Of a DNA stretch of 33,980 nucleotides, positions 19,838 through 29,109 are shown piece by piece; position 1 is the stretch's first letter, and each line of letters opens with the position of its first letter. The notes beneath the pieces are model-generated. The model did no database searches. It saw only the letters and a list, made by a program, of their open reading frames with translations, and was not told where the DNA came from. The stretch covers positions 1-33,980 of the forward strand of contig NZ_UGGU01000001.1 in NCBI RefSeq assembly GCF_900450765.1. The letters run 5' to 3'. The stretch comes from Fusobacterium necrogenes. GTDB lineage: Bacteria; Fusobacteriota; Fusobacteriia; Fusobacteriales; Fusobacteriaceae. The position numbers were made by a program, and so were the translations under genes.

Positions 19838-20640
19838 AACTTAATACTCTTTCCTGTTAGAGTTTTTAATTCTTGTAGTTTTATATTTTCTTTTTCTTCC
19901 TGTCTACTACTAATTTCTTCCAACTTTTGTTTTGAACTTTCTACCTCTTGAGATTCTGTATTTTTTGCCATAGCTTGAGCTTTATTTGATGTTTCAACTA
20001 ATATACCTAATTGGTTTATATCTGATGAAATTTTCCCTAATAAACTGTTTGTTACTTGTAACGCTTCGACTATTCCTGTACTCGATTTCGACGCATTTAA
20101 AAGTGTTTGTAAATTCTGTTGATCTGCTCCAACTTTGGCAGCAAATCCTTTTTGTGTCATTACATCATATAATGCTGTATTTGATTCTTGCCTTGCTTGT
20201 CTTATATTTTGATCCATTTTTTCCATATATTCTTTAGTTATACCTATTTTTTCAAATTCTTGTGGTTTCTCTTTAAATAATTCCATATATCTATCTGATA
20301 CTTTTTGAGTATCAAACATAGCTGATTTATAAGAATCAAGCATATATCCAAGCTCTCTGTAATAATCCTCTATATAAACTATATTTCCTTGAGAAATTTG
20401 AGTAGATAAATTTTTTAACATTGCATATTGATTTTCAATTTGTCTTACTTGATTTTCAATCTGATTTATTAAACTAAGACCTTGTTGTATTTGTTCTGTT
20501 CCCATTAATTGTTGTTGAGTATATATTTTAGTTACTACTTTAAGTATTTCTGTTATTCCTTTAATACTGATACTTTTAGCAAATAGTGTTGTTGATAATA
20601 ATATAGTTGCAATCCCTATTAATAATTTCTTTATTTTCAT
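19834..20640 (-). CDS. trbJ: TrbJ/VirB5-like periplasmic T4SS protein
   Basis: This protein has 268 residues from the ATG at 20640, chosen for its GGGAGGAAT site; an ATG 24 bp earlier has none. Its signal peptide is MKIKKLLIGIATILLSTTLFA. Long amphipathic helices follow (QIQQGLSLINQIENQVRQIENQYAML), then the pattern of P-type TrbJ with a Lys/Glu-rich C-terminal tail. TrbJ/VirB5 proteins sit at the pilus tip or in the periplasm and aid mating contact. A parS-like palindrome lies just upstream, between trbE and trbJ. Confidence 0.8.
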   Translation of the reverse strand: MKIKKLLIGIATILLSTTLFAKSISIKGITEILKVVTKIYTQQQLMGTEQIQQGLSLINQIENQVRQIENQYAMLKNLSTQISQGNIVYIEDYYRELGYMLDSYKSAMFDTQKVSDRYMELFKEKPQEFEKIGITKEYMEKMDQNIRQARQESNTALYDVMTQKGFAAKVGADQQNLQTLLNASKSSTGIVEALQVTNSLLGKISSDINQLGILVETSNKAQAMAKNTESQEVESSKQKLEEISSRQEEKENIKLQELKTLTGKSIKL

Positions 20641-20651
20641 ATTCCTCCCTT

Positions 20652-20679
20652 TTCTATGTTTCACGTGTGAAACATAGAA
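20652..20679. repeat. parS-like palindrome 4
   Basis: A perfect 28-bp palindrome with the same 13-bp arms as copy 1 and a GT centre lies directly after the trbE stop codon and 11 bp before the trbJ start. Confidence 0.75.
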
Positions 20680-23100
20680 CTATATTTTTAAAAACTCTTG
20701 AGTAAATTCATCTGGAGAGTTAGTATGTCTTTTTATTTCATCTGCTTTTGCTAATTCTTCTGCTCTTGAACTGGCAACAAGTTTTAAAGTATTTTTTCCT
20801 AGAGCTAGAGAAAACTTCCTAGCAAATCCTGTTGATGTTTTTATAAAATAATCTTTTTTTTCTGTTGCATTAGCTATCAAATTTATTTCTTCTTCATTTA
20901 AAGCAAATTTTTTATAAGTTTCTATGTAAGTTTCAGTTTTTGCATTAGGGTTAGCTAAAAATATTTTAGTTTTACAAGCGTCATTTACTGCTGTAAATAA
21001 TGGAGAATTTAATATATCCCCTAATTCTTGAGTTGCAAATACAACACTTGTATTTTTTCTTCTTAAAACCTTTAGCCATTCCCTTATTTTATCTGCAAAT
21101 ACTGGGTTATCAAAAAACGCCCAACACTCATCAAGTACCAATAATGTAGGATCTCCATTTAGTTGTATTTCTATTTTATGGAATAAGTACATTAAAAGAG
21201 GAACAAGAGCTTTTTTATTATTTAATATTTGATTCATTTCAAATACATTCCAGTTTGAATTTTGGAGTTCTTCATTATTAGAATCAAAATATTTTCCTAG
21301 TGGACCAGTTATTAAATATGGACTTAATGCTTCTTTTAATTCTGGATCTGCTAGATATGTTGAAAATGTTGTTAAAGTCCTATATTCTACAGGCGAATCA
21401 GAAACAAGCTCTAATGCTTCCCATACTTTCTCTTTTTGACTCGGAGTCAGAACTTTATTTTCTGCACTGAATATATCTAATATCCAGTCAAATGCCCATT
21501 CAAGCTCTATATTTCTTCTTATTTTTTCTTTTTCTTCTTCTTCCTCTGATAGTATTTCATCATTTAATTTACCTAGTCCTTTGAATGGTTGAAATGAGAT
21601 ATTATCTATTCCTAAATCATAGAATATTCCTCCATTAGCGTATGTAGCTACTTTTGACGACGCCCCCTTATCAAATATGAATACTCTTGCTTTTTCATAT
21701 TTCATAAATTGAGTATATAACATAGCTAAAAATACTGATTTTCCGCTTCCAGTAGGCCCTACTACTGCTGTATGTCCAACATCATTTACATGTAAATTTA
21801 GTAAAAATGGATTTGTATTATCTGTTTCAGTAAAAATTAATGCAGGAGCTTTTAAATGTTTATTAATATATTCCCCATTCCATATTGATGTGATAGGGAA
21901 TAAATGAATAAATTGTAAAGTATTTAATACTGGCTCTCTTTGATTTGAAAATATATTACCTGGTAAACTTCCAAACCAAGCTTCTTTACAATTAACTGTT
22001 TCATTTATTATTATAAAACCTTTATTTTCTAATACTTTTTCTAAATATTCTACTTTTTTATCTAATTCTGTTTTATTTTTTGAAGATAAAAAGATAGTAG
22101 AGTTATATAAACCTTGTGTTAAATAATCTCCTTGAGTTAAAGTTATTTGCGATTCTATTTCATTAGCCCTTCTAACTGCGTCAAGATTGATCTTTCCACT
22201 TTCTGGATCTCTACCAGATAATTCATTAAATACCCTTGTAAAAAAGCTCAATTTCCCTTGTAATGTACTTTTGTAAGCTTTTTCCATTTTCTTTAAAGCT
22301 TGTTGTTTACTTAAAAAGATAAATCTAGTAACCCATCTGTATTCAAAAGGCAAATTATTGAGTTCATCTAATAAGCAAGGCTCTGTAAAATTAGGCAGTC
22401 CTATTATTGAAATAGCTTTTATATAAGTCTTTCCTAATTTTAGATCTTCCAAATTTCTAAGAAGTGGAGTATCACATAAATAGTTAGCTAAAGCGAATGG
22501 AACTACTGGCATATTTACTTTCGTTTCTTTTTCACTTACACAAGAATGTAAGTAAGTTAGCGTTTCTTCTGGTGTAAGCTCTCTTGCTTCTAAAAAAATC
22601 TCTTTAAAAAGGTTAAAAAATCTATTGAATGATTTAATAAAATCCTCTAATGAAGTATCTGAGATAATTTCTTCCAATTTCTTTTCTATAAAAAATTCAG
22701 ACATTTTATTTTCTATATCTCTTGGTACTAAATAAGTTAAAGTTACATAATATTCATTGATATAATATTCTGCATTTTGACCTATAAAATGTTCTTTTCT
22801 TTCTTCTTCAATAATTCTTCCTGCTAAAGTTTTAAAGTTAGATTCTATATATTTATCAGCTTTTTTTCTTCTGACTTCTACATGAATAGTCCAGTTTTCC
22901 TCAATTCTTTTCATTAAGTTATTTGATCTTTCTACCAGATTTTTTATTTGCTCCTCTGTATAAGAAATTAAATCAAATCCCCTATATTTAAAAGTTTTTT
23001 GATATGATCCATTTTTATTTAGTACTATTCCATTTTCTTTTAGAACTAACCAACTAACCTCATCAGATACTTTAGCCCTTTTTTTAAATTCACTAATCAT
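20680..23100 (-). CDS. trbE: TrbE/VirB4-like T4SS ATPase
   Basis: This 806-residue cytoplasmic ATPase powers substrate transfer and pilus assembly. The N-terminal part (about 1-400) is the VirB4/TrbE-specific domain. The RecA-like domain carries Walker A AVVGPTGSGKSVF (about residue 450), Walker B TLLVLDECWAFF (about 655), and the downstream RKNTSVVFATQELGDI motif typical of VirB4. The length is right for a complete protein. It starts 10 bp after trbD, and a palindrome and trbJ follow. Confidence 0.95.
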   Translation of the reverse strand: MISEFKKRAKVSDEVSWLVLKENGIVLNKNGSYQKTFKYRGFDLISYTEEQIKNLVERSNNLMKRIEENWTIHVEVRRKKADKYIESNFKTLAGRIIEEERKEHFIGQNAEYYINEYYVTLTYLVPRDIENKMSEFFIEKKLEEIISDTSLEDFIKSFNRFFNLFKEIFLEARELTPEETLTYLHSCVSEKETKVNMPVVPFALANYLCDTPLLRNLEDLKLGKTYIKAISIIGLPNFTEPCLLDELNNLPFEYRWVTRFIFLSKQQALKKMEKAYKSTLQGKLSFFTRVFNELSGRDPESGKINLDAVRRANEIESQITLTQGDYLTQGLYNSTIFLSSKNKTELDKKVEYLEKVLENKGFIIINETVNCKEAWFGSLPGNIFSNQREPVLNTLQFIHLFPITSIWNGEYINKHLKAPALIFTETDNTNPFLLNLHVNDVGHTAVVGPTGSGKSVFLAMLYTQFMKYEKARVFIFDKGASSKVATYANGGIFYDLGIDNISFQPFKGLGKLNDEILSEEEEEKEKIRRNIELEWAFDWILDIFSAENKVLTPSQKEKVWEALELVSDSPVEYRTLTTFSTYLADPELKEALSPYLITGPLGKYFDSNNEELQNSNWNVFEMNQILNNKKALVPLLMYLFHKIEIQLNGDPTLLVLDECWAFFDNPVFADKIREWLKVLRRKNTSVVFATQELGDILNSPLFTAVNDACKTKIFLANPNAKTETYIETYKKFALNEEEINLIANATEKKDYFIKTSTGFARKFSLALGKNTLKLVASSRAEELAKADEIKRHTNSPDEFTQEFLKI

Positions 23101-23110
23101 TAAAACACCT

Positions 23111-23374
23111 CTATCCCTCGTGATAATACTCTTTTTCTTTTATATATTTCTTGAGAAAAATAGTTAAAACTAATGGATCTTTTTTGGTAAAAAAATATAT
23201 CATAAAATGTAAAATTAATGAAAATAAAAGCATTATAACACTTTCAAATATAACTACAAAACATAGTCCTAATGCAGCATTTAAAATAAAAGCTTCTCTG
23301 CTTATTCCCATTATTGTTTGTGGTTTTAATAATGTTTGACAAGTAGGTACTTTTAAATTTTCAGTTTTTTTCAT
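23111..23374 (-). CDS. trbD: TrbD/VirB3-like inner-membrane protein
   Basis: This 87-residue protein begins with a short cytoplasmic N-terminus containing the VirB3-type KVPTCQTLLKPQTIMGISREAF. A long hydrophobic hairpin follows (about 30-63), and it ends with a basic tail (IFLKKYIKEK). It partners with TrbE in the inner-membrane complex. It overlaps trbB by 4 bp and is followed by trbE after 10 bp. Confidence 0.8.
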   Translation of the reverse strand: MKKTENLKVPTCQTLLKPQTIMGISREAFILNAALGLCFVVIFESVIMLLFSLILHFMIYFFTKKDPLVLTIFLKKYIKEKEYYHEG

Positions 23375-24324
23375 TCCTTAACCTCCCTTATAATATATTT
23401 TCCTTCATCAAATCCTAAAACTTCTTTAATTTCAACAACTTTTCTTTCTCCATTAACTCTTTTAAGAACTACAACTAAGTTAATAGCTTTTCCTATCAAT
23501 TTTTGTTGTTTATCTACTGATTTTCTCTGATTATATTGCTCAAGTTGTTCTAAAGCACCTTCTGTTGAATCAGAATGAATTGTTGATACTCCACCACCAT
23601 GTCCAGAGTTCCAAGCTGTTAAAAGATCTAAAGAAGTAGCTCCTCTAATTTCTCCTACTACTATTCTGTCTGGCCTTAATCTCATTGTCGAATAAAATAA
23701 TTCTTCCATTGAAGTATACATAGAAGTTTTTAATGATATTTTATTAGGACATAAACTTCTAATTTCTTTTGTATCTTCTAAAATAACTAGCCTATCTTTC
23801 TTAGGAATAGCACCTATACAAGCATTGGCGAATGTTGTTTTTCCTGTAGAAGTTCCCCCAACAATTAGGATATTTTTATAATCATTTATAGCTTTTTCTA
23901 TTACTCCTTTTTGAAATTCTGTCAGAGATCCCATTTTTACATAATCATCTAAAGTAAAGATTAATATAGATTTTTTTCTTATAGTAAAAATAGGATTGTC
24001 AGCATTCGGAGGAATTACAGATTCAAATCTGAATCCTGTATCTGGTAGTTCAGCCGACATTCTAGGATTTTCTTTATCTACTTTAGCTTCCATAAAAGTA
24101 GCAACAGTATTTATTATTTTCATAGCTTCTGCATTTTCAAGTGTTATTCCTGTAAAGTACATTCCTTTAGTTAAGGAATCAACCCATACTGTTTTATCAT
24201 CATTTAGCATAATTTCTATAATATCTTCATCTTCAAAATACGCATTAATTTTTTCTCCTAAAGAACTTTTCAAAATAGCAAATATTCTATCACTATAAAT
24301 ATTTTTTCTATCTATACTATTCAT
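23371..24324 (-). CDS. trbB: TrbB/VirB11-like secretion ATPase
   Basis: This 317-residue traffic ATPase forms a hexamer at the inner face of the channel. It has Walker A LIVGGTSTGKTTFAN (about 156-170), the Asp box RLVILEDTKEIR, Walker B MRLRPDRIVVGEIRG, and the His box TAWNSGHGGGVSTIHSDS. These are all in the order and spacing of VirB11/TrbB. The start has an AGAAGGAAAT site inside the end of the upstream gene, overlapping by 8 bp. Confidence 0.95.
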   Translation of the reverse strand: MNSIDRKNIYSDRIFAILKSSLGEKINAYFEDEDIIEIMLNDDKTVWVDSLTKGMYFTGITLENAEAMKIINTVATFMEAKVDKENPRMSAELPDTGFRFESVIPPNADNPIFTIRKKSILIFTLDDYVKMGSLTEFQKGVIEKAINDYKNILIVGGTSTGKTTFANACIGAIPKKDRLVILEDTKEIRSLCPNKISLKTSMYTSMEELFYSTMRLRPDRIVVGEIRGATSLDLLTAWNSGHGGGVSTIHSDSTEGALEQLEQYNQRKSVDKQQKLIGKAINLVVVLKRVNGERKVVEIKEVLGFDEGKYIIREVKE

Positions 24325-24631
24325 TATTTCCTTCTATCTTTGAATTTTCTTGAAATTCTTTTATATTTTTATCTTGCAAATTTTTATATCTAATTATTTC
24401 TTCCTTTAGGATCTTTGATATATTTTCTTGAAAGTCTTTATTATCTTTATTTTCATCTAAAATTTGAAGTAACTCATCATCACTCATTATCTCTGTAAAA
24501 ACTTTACTAAACATATTAAATACGTATTTTTTCTTTTCTTCTTTCATTTTTCTTAATCTTTCTAATAATTGAGCTTCATTTTCTGAAAATGATGATAAAT
24601 TCTTTTTTCTTCTTATTTTCTTTTCTTGCAT
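24317..24631 (-). CDS. Small helical protein between traG and trbB
   Basis: This 104-residue, highly charged, all-helical protein has no membrane segment (RRKKNLSSFSENEAQLLERLRKMKEEKKK... DDELLQILDENKDNKDFQ). It overlaps trbB by 8 bp and sits 17 bp after traG, so it is co-expressed with the two cytoplasmic ATPases. A role as a coupling-protein or VirB11 cofactor is plausible from position, but the family is not recognised. Confidence 0.6.
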   Translation of the reverse strand: MQEKKIRRKKNLSSFSENEAQLLERLRKMKEEKKKYVFNMFSKVFTEIMSDDELLQILDENKDNKDFQENISKILKEEIIRYKNLQDKNIKEFQENSKIEGNNE

Positions 24632-24648
24632 AATTTATAATCTCCTTT

Positions 24649-26391
24649 TTATTTACTCGGCTTTATTTTTGCTTTATCCTTAAAATAAGGATTGTTAAAA
24701 TAAGTTACTTTTATTCCTCTATAAGTAGGTTTTCCTTTAAAAAATATAAGATTTTTTTTATCAGAATATCTCATTACTTCTTCTGGAGTAAGTAATTCCC
24801 TAGCTATTTTATTTTCTGATATATTACCTGTATCTAATTTTAATGCTTTAAAACTTTTATTTTGAGTTTTTAGAGTTCTTTTTCCTAATAATGCTGAAAT
24901 TAACTCAGCTGTAGCTTTATCTGTAGCTTGTGGAGTATAAAAAACTGCTGTAGAACAGTTCTCTAAAATCATATTTTTATCTCCATAAGCTTGTCTAAGT
25001 TGATTAATTCCTTGAGCAATTACTACTGCTTTCATTCCATAACCTGCTATATATGCAAGTGCTTTTTCTAGTAAAGGAATTTTACCAAATGCAGGGAACT
25101 CATCAAGCATAAGAAGTAACTTATGTTTATGTGGCATTTTATCTGGATCTTCCATTTTAGGACATAAAATTCCTATTATTTGAGAGATTAAAATACGAAT
25201 TAATGGAGATAAAACAGATATTGACACAGCTTCTATAATTACATATAAATCTACTGGTGTTTTATCATTCATTAAATCATTTATCTTAAAATCAACTGCT
25301 GTTGTATTTTTCCTAATAATAGGATCTTTATATAGAGTTATTGCTGTAATACATGATGAAATAATACCAGAACTTTCTCTTGGATCTTTATTTATTATTT
25401 CTGCGGCTGTTCTTGATACAATAGGGTGTGTACCTGGATTTATTCCTGCATTTTGTGATGAATCATAAATTGTATTAAAAAATTCTGGATCATCACTATG
25501 ATTAAATTTCATTAGCTCTAAAATTCTCTCTAGTATTGGTTTACTTGGATCGTTAAAAAAGTCCATTACATGTCCTAAACTTGCTACTTCTCCTTTTTTA
25601 GTTTTTTCATAACAAACATGAAGAATTAAAGCTACTAATAAGGCACTTGCTTGTGTTACCCAATGATCTCTTGCTTTTCCTTCTCCTGGATCAGTAAGAA
25701 TGTCTGCTATAATTTGAGCGTCTACATATTCATATTTAGTTCTTAATCTAATTTGTGCTAATGGGTTATATGAACTTGAATTTTCATCATGTGGAGCAAA
25801 TTTTATAATTTTATGCTTTAAAATTTTCTCTCTAAAACCTGCTGTTTTTACATAGTTTTCTTTTTTCAAGTCTAAAACTATTGATGAAGATTGCCAGTTT
25901 AAAAGAGTAGGAATAATAACTCCTACCCCTTTACCTGCTCTTGTAGGTGCTATCAATGCTATATGAGTATTAGAATTATCTATTACTTTATATTCCTTGA
26001 ATAAACCTTTAGCTAAACCTAGTATTACTCCGTCAGTATATTTATTTTTTAAAACTCCCAATAAATCTAAGTCATCTAAATTAGCCCAACGTGCTGTTCC
26101 ATAACTATTATCTTTTTGTCTTTTAAGAATAATTCCTCCAGTTATTCCAATTAAAATTAAAAATGTTCCTAACATTAATCTAAATGCTTTATTTATAAGA
26201 AAATTTGTAGAATATTCTTTATAATAAGGTAATAAAAAGAATGGATTTTTTATATCTTCCATTGTTATACCATTTGCTTTATAATAAATATAAGTATTTC
26301 CTGTATATAAAGTCATTAGAATTAAAATTGCTAGTACAAGAAAAAATATTAATATTGTTTTTTTTATCTTTCTTTTCATTTTTATTTTCAT
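24649..26391 (-). CDS. traG: TraG/VirD4-like coupling protein
   Basis: This 580-residue type IV coupling protein recruits the relaxosome and protein substrates to the T4SS. It has two N-terminal membrane helices (about 10-30 and 68-87). Walker A IALIAPTRAGKGVGVIIPTLL (about 142-162), the VirD4 segment SSIVLDLKKENY, and Walker B LLMLDEFPAFGKI (about 425-437) follow. The AGYGMKAVVIAQGINQL motif comes next. It lies 11 bp downstream of trbI. If the shared C-terminal tail of the toxins and ArdC is a transfer signal, this is the protein that should read it. Confidence 0.95.
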   Translation of the reverse strand: MKIKMKRKIKKTILIFFLVLAILILMTLYTGNTYIYYKANGITMEDIKNPFFLLPYYKEYSTNFLINKAFRLMLGTFLILIGITGGIILKRQKDNSYGTARWANLDDLDLLGVLKNKYTDGVILGLAKGLFKEYKVIDNSNTHIALIAPTRAGKGVGVIIPTLLNWQSSSIVLDLKKENYVKTAGFREKILKHKIIKFAPHDENSSSYNPLAQIRLRTKYEYVDAQIIADILTDPGEGKARDHWVTQASALLVALILHVCYEKTKKGEVASLGHVMDFFNDPSKPILERILELMKFNHSDDPEFFNTIYDSSQNAGINPGTHPIVSRTAAEIINKDPRESSGIISSCITAITLYKDPIIRKNTTAVDFKINDLMNDKTPVDLYVIIEAVSISVLSPLIRILISQIIGILCPKMEDPDKMPHKHKLLLMLDEFPAFGKIPLLEKALAYIAGYGMKAVVIAQGINQLRQAYGDKNMILENCSTAVFYTPQATDKATAELISALLGKRTLKTQNKSFKALKLDTGNISENKIARELLTPEEVMRYSDKKNLIFFKGKPTYRGIKVTYFNNPYFKDKAKIKPSK

Positions 26392-26402
26392 TAATTACAC
26401 CT

Positions 26403-27599
26403 CTATTTTATAGGCTCTAAAACTATATCAGAATTAACAATAATATTAAATTTTTGTCCTGTTGCGATAGTTATTTCTGGGGAAACATTCATAACTTTTT
26501 CAGCAAACTTTGTACCTATATTAATAATTTGTTCTCCTGCACCTTCTCCTGCTGCACGTTTCCAATCATCATCTTTATCATTTTCAACTATTGCTGTTCC
26601 TGCTCCAATGATTGAAGATAAAACTACAGAAGTAAGTAATTTTCCATAATGATTATTAACTTTTCCAGTAACTCCCGCATAACCGCTTAGATCTGTTCCT
26701 ACGAATCTATCTAACTGAATACTTTTTCCACTTGGAAATATTATTCTTTCCCAAATTATCATTATTCTATCCTGGCCAAAAGTTACATTTGAATCATACA
26801 TTCCTAATAATCTAGCCCCTTTAGGAATTAGTAAATGATTTCCAGTTGTACTATCATATACATTTTCTCTTACTTGTCCTATCATTCTACCTGGTAATGT
26901 TGATTTAACACCAGTTATAAATATACCTGGAATTATACTTCCTGCATTAACTTGATATTCTGACAATGAAGAAATAACTTCATAAGGGTTGTATATCGTT
27001 ACCTTATCTTCATTTACCCCTTTTAAAAATTCTTTTTTCTCTTTTATTTTATTTTGATCTGCTTCTTGTGGTAATATATTTCCAAAATTTGGCATACTAG
27101 CATTCGTTGCTGTTCCTGGAATAAATCCTGTTGTTGTTTGTTGTGTTTGTTCTGGATCATCAAATTGAATTACTGACTTTCTAGCTGCTAATTCTTCTTG
27201 TAAAAGTTGTTCATAATAAGCCTTTAAAGTTTCATCTAACTTTTCTTCAATTTTTATTTGTGGTTTTATTTCTTTAATATTATTTGAAGTGTCAGTAGTA
27301 TTAGTTGTTTTCTCTTTATTTTGAACTAAAAACTGACTTTTTTCTCCTGCATATCCTATGTTTTCTGTAATTTTTTTTCTATTATTAATAGGTGCTGTTC
27401 CTTCTTGTGTTTGTTCTGCTTTAGGGGTAGAAATTTCTTTTAATTTAGAACTAACTAAAGATGAAATTATTACAAATATAAGTAATATTAATACCAATCC
27501 CAATCCTACTAATGTTATTTTTTTTTTATTTATTTTATTTTCAGATTTAGGTTCGTAATTTTCCATATCTTCTATATTTTTTTCTATATTTTCCTCCAT
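26403..27599 (-). CDS. trbI: TrbI/VirB10-like channel protein
   Basis: This 398-residue protein has a cytoplasmic N-terminus and one membrane helix (KKITLVGLGLVLILLIFVI, about 26-44). A low-complexity periplasmic linker follows, then the conserved VirB10 domain from about residue 205. That domain has GSIIPGIFITGVKSTLPG, LLIPKGARLLGMYDS and IIFPSGKSIQLDRFVGTDLSG. It spans the envelope and forms part of the outer-membrane core. It overlaps trbG by one base at its start. Confidence 0.93.
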   Translation of the reverse strand: MEENIEKNIEDMENYEPKSENKINKKKITLVGLGLVLILLIFVIISSLVSSKLKEISTPKAEQTQEGTAPINNRKKITENIGYAGEKSQFLVQNKEKTTNTTDTSNNIKEIKPQIKIEEKLDETLKAYYEQLLQEELAARKSVIQFDDPEQTQQTTTGFIPGTATNASMPNFGNILPQEADQNKIKEKKEFLKGVNEDKVTIYNPYEVISSLSEYQVNAGSIIPGIFITGVKSTLPGRMIGQVRENVYDSTTGNHLLIPKGARLLGMYDSNVTFGQDRIMIIWERIIFPSGKSIQLDRFVGTDLSGYAGVTGKVNNHYGKLLTSVVLSSIIGAGTAIVENDKDDDWKRAAGEGAGEQIINIGTKFAEKVMNVSPEITIATGQKFNIIVNSDIVLEPIK

Positions 27600-28384
27600 T
27601 ATTCCTCCTTATATCTGTAATTTTTATTTTTTATAACTATTCTTTTATTTCCTAATTTTAATACTCCTTCTTCAAATATTCTATCAATAATATAATAGTT
27701 ACCTTGTATTCTAAAATTAACTAATTGATCTTGTTTTGACCCTTTTTCTCTAATATAAAAAACTGGTAACTCTTGAGTATTTTTTAATACAAAATAAGTT
27801 TTTTGTCCGTCATCAAAAATAGATGAAGGTGTAAAATCATATCTTTTTGTACTTACTGTATAATTATAGTTATGATCTTCTAAATTTCCTGTTGTTACTA
27901 TAGTTTTTTCTTTAGCTTCTTGGATCTTCATAACTTCATCTGGATATAACCATTTAACTACTGGGTTGTACCACTCTTTAGCAGAATATAAATTGATGTT
28001 ATACATTCTTTTATTTGTGTTAATTATTAAGTTTGTTCTTAAATTAATTGAAAATGGTTTAATATATATTACTTGTCTTGTACCCTCACTTGAGCCTGTT
28101 GTACTTTGAGATTTTTGCCACCTTGCTGTATCTCCTCCAGATACACTAATGATTTGTTCATTTGGAGCTAACATAATAGCTGTTAAATAATTAACTCTAC
28201 AATAAATTGTATACATTGCATCTTCATTATATACAAAGTTTGTCTGTACTCCATTTTTCGCTTCCCTTATACCAGATATAATAACTTGCTTATTTGGTGT
28301 TATTTGCTCTAAAACTGTATTAGCTGAATAGCTATTTGCCGCTATTATTAAACTAAAAATTATTGCAATTTTTTTTATGTGCAT
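27599..28384 (-). CDS. trbG: TrbG/VirB9-like core-complex protein
   Basis: This 261-residue protein has a signal peptide (MHIKKIAIIFSLIIAANSYS). A VirB9/TrbG N-terminal domain with strand-rich pattern follows (FVYNEDAMYTIYCRVNYLTAIMLAPNEQI, then SINLRTNLIINTNKRMYNINLYS). Its C-terminal VirB9 domain includes PSSIFDDGQKTYFVL. It builds the outer-membrane pore with TrbI. The start overlaps trbF by one base. No VirB7-type lipoprotein gene is seen next to it. Confidence 0.92.
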   Translation of the reverse strand: MHIKKIAIIFSLIIAANSYSANTVLEQITPNKQVIISGIREAKNGVQTNFVYNEDAMYTIYCRVNYLTAIMLAPNEQIISVSGGDTARWQKSQSTTGSSEGTRQVIYIKPFSINLRTNLIINTNKRMYNINLYSAKEWYNPVVKWLYPDEVMKIQEAKEKTIVTTGNLEDHNYNYTVSTKRYDFTPSSIFDDGQKTYFVLKNTQELPVFYIREKGSKQDQLVNFRIQGNYYIIDRIFEEGVLKLGNKRIVIKNKNYRYKEE

Positions 28385-29109
28385 TATTCCTCCTCTTTAG
28401 ATATTGAAAAATCCTCAACTATTATTCCTAAAGGATTTATATTAATCTCATCTATTTCTTTGGGTTGCTCATTTGTTATTGTAAATAAACCAACAAAATT
28501 AGAATTAGAAATCTCTAGTCCTTCTGCTGAATACATTTTTTCATTCCATTTAACTTGATATGTATTTTTTGTTCTTGGAACTTTATTAAAGCTAGTTATA
28601 TTTATATCTCTCGAAATTAATTGTTTTGCTAAATTATTAGTATCTTCATTAATTAATATATCTTGGTGTTTTTGTAACATAGCTTCAGTCAAAAAATAAG
28701 ATAATTGTCGAAAGTTTCTTGAGTACAAAACACTATCTCTAGGAATAGCTCTCATTTTACTTACAATATCTCTTATGAAATATCTATTTTCTATTTCTTT
28801 AGGAATATATATTTGATCCGCTTTTCTAATAGCTTTTGCTTCTCCTACTTTATCAACTTCTACAACATAAGGAATTAATGTCGATCTTGTTGATAAGTAA
28901 ATACAACCTAATGTTGATATTATTGTTAAAGTTATCATTAATAAAGCTATTATTTTATAAGTATTTACTCTTTTACTTTGTTGTGCATAAAACTCAAATA
29001 GATCTTCTGTAGCTTTATCATAATCTACTTCTTTTTTTGATTTATTATTTTCTTTTTTCTCTGAATTTAATTCCTTATTTTTTTTTTTAAATATATCTAG
29101 TTTATCCAA
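28384..29109 (-). CDS. trbF: TrbF/VirB8-like inner-membrane protein
   Basis: This 241-residue protein has a Lys/Glu-rich cytoplasmic N-terminus, one membrane helix (IIALLMITLTIISTLGCIYL, about 53-72), and a periplasmic VirB8/TrbF domain. That domain includes LIPYVVEVDKVGEAKAIRKAD and, near the end, ININPLGIIVEDFSIS. It links the channel to the inner membrane. It overlaps trbC by 8 bp, in a stretch that includes part of a G7 tract region. Confidence 0.9.
   Translation of the reverse strand: MDKLDIFKKKNKELNSEKKENNKSKKEVDYDKATEDLFEFYAQQSKRVNTYKIIALLMITLTIISTLGCIYLSTRSTLIPYVVEVDKVGEAKAIRKADQIYIPKEIENRYFIRDIVSKMRAIPRDSVLYSRNFRQLSYFLTEAMLQKHQDILINEDTNNLAKQLISRDINITSFNKVPRTKNTYQVKWNEKMYSAEGLEISNSNFVGLFTITNEQPKEIDEININPLGIIVEDFSISKEEE

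Noticed and set aside
24317-24631. VirB7 or TrbH lipoprotein
   Set aside because: The protein has no signal peptide, lipobox or membrane segment.
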